A stretch of 64,000 nt of DNA, taken from assembly GCF_008704995.1 (NCBI RefSeq), contig NZ_CP023747.1, positions 6,048,001 through 6,112,000 on the forward strand. Reading direction: 5' to 3'. The stretch is from Streptomyces nodosus (GTDB taxonomy: Bacteria > Actinomycetota > Actinomycetes > Streptomycetales > Streptomycetaceae). A program made the translations under genes and the position numbers. Of the stretch, positions 59,149 through 64,000 are shown piece after piece. The notes below the pieces were generated by a model, which was not told the DNA's origin, ran no database searches, and saw only the letters and a list, made by a program, of their open reading frames with translations. The number at the start of each line of letters is the position of its first letter. Within the stretch, counting starts at the first letter, position 1.

Positions 59149-59921
59149 CACCGGGCGACCTCCGGGCGGACGCTCTCCCCCTGGGCCGGCAGATGCACCG
59201 ACACCTCGGGCGCCCAGCGCGCGGCGAGGCGCACGAACTCCTCCCCCGGCGCGTAGAACTCATGGGGGCGCACGGCGTCCATCCCGATCGGCCAATACGT
59301 GCCGTAGTGCACCGGGACCGCGCTGCGCGGCATCAGCCGGGCCAGGGCCTGCGCCGCGCGCCCCGCGTCCAGATGCCCGGGACCGAGATACGGGCCCCAG
59401 CCGCCCACCGGCAGCAGTGCCACATCGACCTGCCCGACCTCCTCGGCCATCGAGGCGAACAGTCCGGTGTCCCCGGCGAAGTAGGTCCGTGCGGTGCCCT
59501 CGACGACAAAGCCGAGGGCGGGGCAGCGGTGCGGTCCGACCGGCAGCCGCCGCCCGTCGTGCCGTGCCCGTACCACCCGTACCACCAGGTCACCGACCCG
59601 CACCCGGTCGCCGGGCACCACCTCGGTGATCCGGAGACGGTCGAGCCGGTGCAGCCCCGGCACCCGCTCGGGGGCACCGCGGGGCACCACCAGCAGGGTG
59701 CCCGGGGCCAGCCGCGCCAGCGACGGCAGATGTAGATGGTCGGCGTGCAGATGCGAGACCAGCGCCACCTCCGCGACGGCCGCCTCGGGGGGCGGCAGGG
59801 CCCCGCGGCGCCGGTGCAGATGTGCCAGACGGCGCGCGAACAGGGGGTCGGTCAGGACGCGCGTCCCGGAGTCCTCGACGGTGCAGGTGGCGTGACCCCA
59901 CCAGGTGATCTCGACCGGCAC
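59148..59921 (-). CDS. MBL-fold metallohydrolase (UlaG-like)
   Basis: 257 aa. EITWWGHATCTVEDSGTRVLTDPLFARR opens the fold. SHLHADHLHLPSL is the HxHxDH zinc motif, with YFAGDTGLFASM and VPVHYGTYW later. Similar in family to the plus-strand hydrolase at 57383 but shorter, lacking its N-terminal extension, and encoded with a DedA protein whose start overlaps its stop. The pairing hints at a lipid-linked substrate; that is inference. Confidence 0.9.
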   Translation of the reverse strand: MPVEITWWGHATCTVEDSGTRVLTDPLFARRLAHLHRRRGALPPPEAAVAEVALVSHLHADHLHLPSLARLAPGTLLVVPRGAPERVPGLHRLDRLRITEVVPGDRVRVGDLVVRVVRARHDGRRLPVGPHRCPALGFVVEGTARTYFAGDTGLFASMAEEVGQVDVALLPVGGWGPYLGPGHLDAGRAAQALARLMPRSAVPVHYGTYWPIGMDAVRPHEFYAPGEEFVRLAARWAPEVSVHLPAQGESVRPEVAR

Positions 59922-60005
59922 TCCACTGCCTCCTTCGCGCGACTCCCCTTGAGCCTACGGGCAGGAGTAGGGTCGTCGGCCCGACCCAGAGGTGAGAGGG
60001 ACCCC

Positions 60006-60503
60006 ATGGGAGATGCGCACCGCGCCTCCGGCACACGCGACGCCTTTGTACGGCTCGACCCGGTCCGGGCCGATCCCGTCCCGGCCGACCCGGTGGGGCC
60101 CGGTCAGGTCCGGGTGGTGGCGATCGCCAGTCTGACACCGCTGGAGGAACTGGACGCGGAGCCCTTCCTCGTCGACTCCCGCAGCCAGCACGCGATGTGC
60201 GCGCGCTGGGCGGTCGAGCGGGGCTATGTGGTCACGAGGGAACTGCTGGTACGGGGGCTGCGCCCGGACCATCGCGCGCTGTGGGCGGATGTGGACGCGG
60301 GCCTGGTCGACCTGTTCGTGGCCCCCAGCCGCCGGGTCCTGGAACGGGCCCTGTCCTCCGTCGAGGAGTTCACCGCGGAGTGTGCGCGCCGGGGCGTGCG
60401 GGTCGAGACGGTGGGCCGTGCGGAGCCGTCGTACGACGCCCGGATGAAGGCCTGCGTCCACCGCCGCCTCTCCATGCCGACGGCGGGCTACGACGGCCGC
60501 TGA
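60006..60503 (+). CDS. Orphan protein with a degenerate serine-recombinase (resolvase) catalytic-domain fold
   Basis: 165 aa from ATG 60006. Residues ~30-140 run VRVVAIASLTPLEELD ... SRSQHAMCARWAVERGYVV ... RPDHRALWADVDAGLVDLFVAPSRRVLERALSSVEEFTAECARRGVRVETV, which follows the order of a resolvase N-terminal domain strand for strand. The catalytic Arg-Val-Ser is replaced by Ser-Leu-Thr, the usual D-R-L-x-R by S-R-R-V-L-E-R, and no DNA-binding tail follows. It is therefore unlikely to be a recombinase. It lies between host genes, without flanking mobile DNA. Confidence 0.65.
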   Translation: MGDAHRASGTRDAFVRLDPVRADPVPADPVGPGQVRVVAIASLTPLEELDAEPFLVDSRSQHAMCARWAVERGYVVTRELLVRGLRPDHRALWADVDAGLVDLFVAPSRRVLERALSSVEEFTAECARRGVRVETVGRAEPSYDARMKACVHRRLSMPTAGYDGR

Positions 60504-60952
60504 CCCCACGGCCGGCACCTCGGCGACCTGGCGGCGACCGGCCAGACGGCCCCGTGACGCGTGCCTCGCAGCCGTCAGCTCGGGGCGGCTCGCCTGGTGT
60601 GTGGTGCCTGGTGCGCGGGCCCGGCGTCCGGGTGGGCCCGTCGGCTGCTGTTGCCCGGTGACTCCATGGCCCGTTGCTTCGGGGCGGTTTGCCCGATGAC
60701 CCGCGACCCGGTGGCCGGCCCGGCTCTCGCCGGTTCAGCGGGCCGCACTGCCGGTGTCCGCCGGTGCGTAGCTCGGCTGCCGACTTGTCGCGGCGGCCGT
60801 GTGCCGGGGTTCGGCGGCCGGGGGCCGGTGGCCCGCGTGCCGACGGCCGACGGAGGCCGCGTCGTGGGCCGTTTCGGGAGTTTCGGGCCGCTGTGACATG
60901 GTGGGGCGGGTCCCCGGGGACCGCATCGGCAGGGACGTGAGGTGAACAGGGC
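60504..60952. other. 449-nt intergenic region, no recognised content
   Basis: Low-complexity GC-rich DNA with many GCCGG/CCGGTG short repeats. Small arginine-rich open frames occur on both strands, none with homology or ribosome sites. The promoter of the gene at 60953 must lie here but is not recognisable. Confidence 0.4.
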
Positions 60953-63106
60953 GTGGCTCAGGAGCGCTGGCGGAGACTGATCAGCGGAGTGTGGCGGAGC
61001 ATCGCCGTGTGGGCCGCGTCCACTGCGACGATGCTTCTCCTTGCCGGGCTGCTCCCCGACTTCCGGCTGGAGTCCGCGGGCGGTGACAGCATCACCCGGG
61101 TCGCCCTCACCGCCGCGGTCGGCGCCGGTGTCTTCGGGCTGCTGTCGTCCCTGGTGTGGCCCCTGCTCGTCCGGCTGATGCTGCTGGTGCCCGCCCTGGT
61201 GCTGGGGCTGCTGGTCTTCTTCCTCAACGGCTCGCTGCTGCTGGTCGCCCTCCGTCTCAACCCCTCCGGGCGGGGCGAGGCCGCCCCCGAGACCGCGGTG
61301 GTGGTCGCCGCCGTGATGTCCGCCGTCGCCTCCGCCACCGGAGGCGCCCTCGCGGTACGGGACGACGACGCCTACCGCAGACGGCTCCACCGGCTCGCCG
61401 ACCGCCGTCGCGGACGCGCCCGCGACCGAACCGGGCCCCGCACCCCGGCGGTGCTGTTCCTCCAGCTCGACGGCGTCGGGCACGAGGTGCTCCGCTCGGC
61501 CGTCGACCGGGGGCTGATGCCGACCGTCGCCTCCTGGCTCGGCCCTCGCGACGACCACGGCCCCAGCCATCGGCTCACCCCCTGGCGCACCGACTGGTCC
61601 AGCCAGACCGGCGCCAGCCAACTGGGCATCCTGCACGGCTCCAACCACGATGTCCCGGCCTTCAGGTGGTACGAGAAGGACCGCCGCGAGGTCATGGTCA
61701 GCAACCGGCCCTCCAGCGCCGCCGAACTCCAGCGCAGGGCCGTCGCACGCACCGGTGACGGCGGACTCCTGGCGGACGGGGGCGCCAGCCGCGGCAATCT
61801 CTTCAGCGGCGGCGCCGACGAGGTCGCCCTGGTGCTGTCGGTCGCCGTCCGCAGGGGCCGGGAGAACCGCTCCCGGGCCGGGTACTTCGCGTACTTCAGC
61901 GACCCCGCGAACGCCGTCCGCACCGCCCTGTCGTTCCTCGCCGAGGTGGGCCGCGAGATCGCCCAGTCCACCCGGGCCCGGCTCGCCCGGCGGCGGCCTC
62001 GGGTCAAACGCGGCGGCCTCTACCCGCTGGTGCGCGCCTTCGCCACCGTGGTGGAACGGGACGTGGTGGTCGCCGCGGTGATCGGCGACATGCTCGCCGG
62101 ACGCGATGTGATCTATGCGGACCTGGTGGCCTACGACGAGGTCGCCCACCACTCCGGCCCGCACAGCGGTGACGCCGAGCAGGTCCTGCGCCGGCTGGAC
62201 CGCTCGCTGGCGCTGCTCGCCCAGGTCGCCGAACACGCCCCGCGCCCCTATCGGATCGTCGTACTGTCCGACCACGGCCAGAGCCCCGGGGAGACCTTCC
62301 GCACCCGCTACGGCCTCGGCCTCGCCGATCTGGTGCGGGCCGGCTGCGGGCTGGGTGTGCCGCGCAGGGCTGCGGGGGCCCTGGCCCGGGTCGAGCAGTG
62401 GGGGAGCACCCACAGCGGGACCGAGGCACGTGCCGCGGTACGGGTCGCGCTGCGCCGGCCGGTCGAGGAGCACGCCGAGATCGAGGAGCACATCGCGGTC
62501 GAGGAGCACTCCGGGACCCGCCGCGCCGCCCGGCGCCGCTCCGAACCGGTCGTGCTCGCCTCCGGCAACCTCGGACTGGTCTCCTTCCCCGATGTGCCGC
62601 ACCGGATGACCAAGGAGGAGATCGACCGCCGCCACCCCGCGCTGCTGCCGGCGCTGGCCGGGCATCCCGGCATCGGCTTCGTCCTGGTGCGCAGCCAGGA
62701 GCACGACGGGGTGGTGCTGGGGGCGGACGGCGCGCAGGTGCCGCTCGGCCTGCTCGCCGACGGGGACGGGCCGCTGGCCGGTTTCGGCCCGGGCGCCGCC
62801 GACGCCATACGCCGTACCCACTCCTTCCCGCACACCGCCGACATCATGGTCAACTCCTGGTACGACCCGGTCGGCGGCGAAGTCCTGGCGTTCGAGGAGC
62901 AGATCGGCTCGCACGGCGGACTCGGCGGCGCCCAGGGGCGGCCGTTCCTGCTGTCGCCGGTGGACCTGTCCGCCCCGGACGAGGAAGGAGCCGAACTCGT
63001 CGGCGCCGAGCGGCTGCACCGGGTCTTCCGCCGCTGGCTGGACGAGTGCCGGGGCCACCCGGTGCCGCTGCCCGCGCCGGAGGACGAGCAGGAACGCGCG
63101 GCCTGA
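60953..63106 (+). CDS. Membrane protein: holin-like four-helix domain fused to alkaline-phosphatase-superfamily domain
   Basis: 717 aa from GTG 60953. Residues ~15-135 hold four hydrophobic segments (AVWAASTATMLLLAGLLPDF; AAVGAGVFGLLSSLVWPLLV; LVPALVLGLLVFFLNGSLLL; AVVVAAVMSAVASATGGALAV), the DUF/holin_4-type pattern. Residues ~165-700 are an alkaline-phosphatase/nucleotide-pyrophosphatase fold: FLQLDGVGHEVLRSAV (first metal Asp), WSSQTGASQLGILHGSNHD, YADLVAYDEVAHHSG (metal Asp/His), VVLSDHGQSPGETF (Asp-His pair), and SFPHTADIMVNSWYDP. A membrane-tethered phosphodiesterase or phosphatase is likely. The substrate and the side of the membrane are not known. Confidence 0.85.
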   Translation: MAQERWRRLISGVWRSIAVWAASTATMLLLAGLLPDFRLESAGGDSITRVALTAAVGAGVFGLLSSLVWPLLVRLMLLVPALVLGLLVFFLNGSLLLVALRLNPSGRGEAAPETAVVVAAVMSAVASATGGALAVRDDDAYRRRLHRLADRRRGRARDRTGPRTPAVLFLQLDGVGHEVLRSAVDRGLMPTVASWLGPRDDHGPSHRLTPWRTDWSSQTGASQLGILHGSNHDVPAFRWYEKDRREVMVSNRPSSAAELQRRAVARTGDGGLLADGGASRGNLFSGGADEVALVLSVAVRRGRENRSRAGYFAYFSDPANAVRTALSFLAEVGREIAQSTRARLARRRPRVKRGGLYPLVRAFATVVERDVVVAAVIGDMLAGRDVIYADLVAYDEVAHHSGPHSGDAEQVLRRLDRSLALLAQVAEHAPRPYRIVVLSDHGQSPGETFRTRYGLGLADLVRAGCGLGVPRRAAGALARVEQWGSTHSGTEARAAVRVALRRPVEEHAEIEEHIAVEEHSGTRRAARRRSEPVVLASGNLGLVSFPDVPHRMTKEEIDRRHPALLPALAGHPGIGFVLVRSQEHDGVVLGADGAQVPLGLLADGDGPLAGFGPGAADAIRRTHSFPHTADIMVNSWYDPVGGEVLAFEEQIGSHGGLGGAQGRPFLLSPVDLSAPDEEGAELVGAERLHRVFRRWLDECRGHPVPLPAPEDEQERAA

Positions 63107-63212
63107 CCGGAGCGGGCCGTCAAGGGCGCGGTGCGATGGGTGAGTCGGACCCGGGTGTGATCGGATAGGGGTCACGGACCCCGGCAACGGGACCACATCG
63201 AAAGGAAGAACC

Positions 63213-63638
63213 GTGGCAACCACGCGCACCGCACACACCGTCTGGGAAGGCAACCTGCTCCAGGGCAACGGCGTTGTGACCTTCGACTCCTCCGGCATCG
63301 GAAACCAGCCGGTGTCGTGGCCGTCGCGCGCCGAGCAGGCGAACGGCAGGACCAGCCCGGAGGAGCTGATCGCCGCCGCCCACTCCAGCTGCTTCTCCAT
63401 GGCGCTGTCGCACGGCCTGAGCGGAGCCGGCACCCCTCCCACCAAGCTCGTCACCTCGGCGGACGTCACCTTCCAGCCCGGTGAGGGCATCACCGGCATC
63501 CACCTCACCGTCGAGGGCACCGTTCCCGGCCTCGACGAGGAGGCCTTCACCGCCGCCGCCGAGGACGCCAAGAAGAACTGCCCGGTCAGCCAGGCGCTGT
63601 CCGGCACGACCATCACGCTGACGGCCAAGCTCGCCTGA
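63213..63638 (+). CDS. osmC: OsmC-type organic hydroperoxide reductase
   Basis: 141 aa from GTG 63213 with GAAAGGAAG upstream. OsmC family: the two redox cysteines are Cys60 in AAHSSCFSMALSH and Cys123 in KKNCPVSQAL, with the supporting SPEELIAAAH and GITGIHLTVEG blocks. It reduces organic peroxides with a thiol donor. Followed by a strong terminator, then dnaK, so the two stress genes are separate transcription units. Confidence 0.94.
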   Translation: MATTRTAHTVWEGNLLQGNGVVTFDSSGIGNQPVSWPSRAEQANGRTSPEELIAAAHSSCFSMALSHGLSGAGTPPTKLVTSADVTFQPGEGITGIHLTVEGTVPGLDEEAFTAAAEDAKKNCPVSQALSGTTITLTAKLA

Positions 63639-63660
63639 CGCCCGTACCCGCGTACCGCAC

Positions 63661-63703
63661 CGGTGCCGCGCCCTCCGTGAAGGGGGCGCGGCACCGCCTT
63701 TTT
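63661..63703 (+). terminator. Rho-independent terminator after osmC
   Basis: Perfect 13-bp stem CGGTGCCGCGCCC / GGGCGCGGCACCG (63661-63673 and 63684-63696), 10-nt loop, then CCTTTTT. Confidence 0.9.
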
Positions 63704-63749
63704 CACGGGCGGCGCGGGGCCGGAACCCATACGCCGTCGAGCGGGAGGC

Positions 63750-63779
63750 ATTGACAAGAGGCCACTCAAATTTTGTGAT
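63750..63779 (+). promoter_or_regulatory. dnaK promoter with overlapping HAIR-like (HspR) site
   Basis: TTGACA at 63751-63756, 17-nt spacer, TGTGAT at 63774-63779. Overlapping it, ATTGACA-N7-ACTCAAA (63750-63770) fits the HspR inverted repeat CTTGAGT-N7-ACTCAAG at 10 of 14 positions, with the right half nearly perfect. HspR would then occlude the -35, as known for streptomycete dnaK operons. Confidence 0.65.
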
Positions 63780-63815
63780 GGACGGTGGCAAGCGCCCTGA
63801 CGGAAGGGGACAGCG

Positions 63816-64000
63816 ATGGCACGCGCGGTCGGGATCGATCTCGGTACGACGAACTCGGTGGTGGCCGTCCTGGAGGGGGGTGAGCCCACCGTCGTCGCCA
63901 ACGCCGAGGGCGCGCGGACCACTCCGTCGGTCGTGGCCTTCGCCAAGAACGGCGAGGTGCTCGTCGGCGAGGTCGCCAAGCGCCAGGCGGTGACGAACGT
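63816..64000 (+). CDS. dnaK: Chaperone DnaK (Hsp70), 5' part only
   Basis: Only the first 61 codons are in the window. MARAVGIDLGTTNSVVAVLE is the invariant Hsp70 N-terminus with the phosphate-1 ATP loop, followed by ANAEGARTTPSVVAF and VGEVAKRQAVTN. ATG 63816 follows GGAAGGGGAC. ATP-driven folding chaperone. The HAIR-like site upstream suggests the usual dnaK-grpE-dnaJ-hspR operon continues beyond the window. Some streptomycetes have a second dnaK, and the visible part cannot tell which copy this is. Confidence 0.95.
   Translation, partial: MARAVGIDLGTTNSVVAVLEGGEPTVVANAEGARTTPSVVAFAKNGEVLVGEVAKRQAVTN

Noticed and set aside
60953..61360. Prophage remnant suggested by the holin-like domain
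   Set aside because: No other phage genes, attachment sites or composition change; the domain is fused to a cellular-type enzyme.
60575..63979. An 1134-codon minus-strand frame opposite the holin-phosphatase and osmC genes
   Set aside because: Crosses two real plus-strand genes and a terminator; no homology.

Overview
The window is high-GC actinobacterial DNA, almost certainly from a Streptomyces or close relative. The evidence is dense genes with GTG and TTG starts, 4-base ATGA/GTGA overlaps, a gas-vesicle cluster in the gvpO-A-F-G-Y-Z-J-L-S-K order described for streptomycetes, and an ethylmalonyl-CoA (ccr/meaA) cluster of the type that feeds polyketide synthesis. No rRNA, tRNA, CRISPR array, insertion sequence or prophage was recognised. 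The outermost genes (malyl-CoA lyase type at the left, dnaK at the right) run off the ends.

Layout. 1-7375: a minus-strand ethylmalonyl-CoA block with a double-module 3-hydroxyacyl-CoA dehydrogenase, a TetR regulator, ccr, meaA and an mcl-type lyase. 7776-15974: assorted genes, including a HEAT-repeat protein, a RidA protein, two alpha/beta hydrolases (one secreted), a START-type protein, an MFS exporter fused to three beta-sandwich repeats, and a PAS protein. 16041-18317: a LacI regulator divergent from a Gfo/Idh oxidoreductase, with two matching operator boxes between them. 18394-29775: a GNAT gene, then a myo-inositol catabolic island. In the island a minus-strand operon (iolC, Cgl0159-type aldolase, iolB, iolD, gntR) diverges from a plus-strand operon (binding protein, permease, ATPase, IolE-type isomerase, IolG-type dehydrogenase), and a 66-bp inverted repeat between them carries both -35 elements.

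29897-35076: a small leader ORF and a tight run of four peptidases (M55, M20, S9, S66) suited to degrading or recycling D-amino-acid or murein peptides. 35211-36275: a small membrane protein, a RimJ/RimL-type acetyltransferase, and a structured RNA leader ending in a textbook terminator. The leader looks like a ribosomal-protein (L10-type) attenuator but no ribosomal gene follows. 36572-39801: NDH-2-type dehydrogenase and transketolase. 40010-45514: the ten-gene gvp operon, in which gvpY ends in a very basic tail and gvpZ in a very acidic one.

45524-51009: a methyltransferase, an ABC-F protein, a Vms1/baeRF-type protein, two small conserved proteins and a DJ-1/PfpI protein. 51138-54512: pyruvate carboxylase. 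55029-60503: a surface protein, an aminotransferase-fold protein that has lost its PLP lysine, two metallo-beta-lactamase-fold hydrolases, a DedA protein, and a protein with a degenerate serine-recombinase fold. 60953-64000: a holin-like membrane domain fused to an alkaline-phosphatase-fold domain, an OsmC peroxidase, and the start of dnaK with an HspR-type (HAIR-like) site over its promoter.

Together the region joins central carbon supply (ethylmalonyl-CoA, inositol, pyruvate carboxylation, pentose phosphates) with stress and cell-surface functions. The points most worth follow-up are the orphan leader RNA, the charge-matched GvpY/GvpZ pair, the lysine-less aminotransferase coupled to a hydrolase, and the recombinase-fold orphan.
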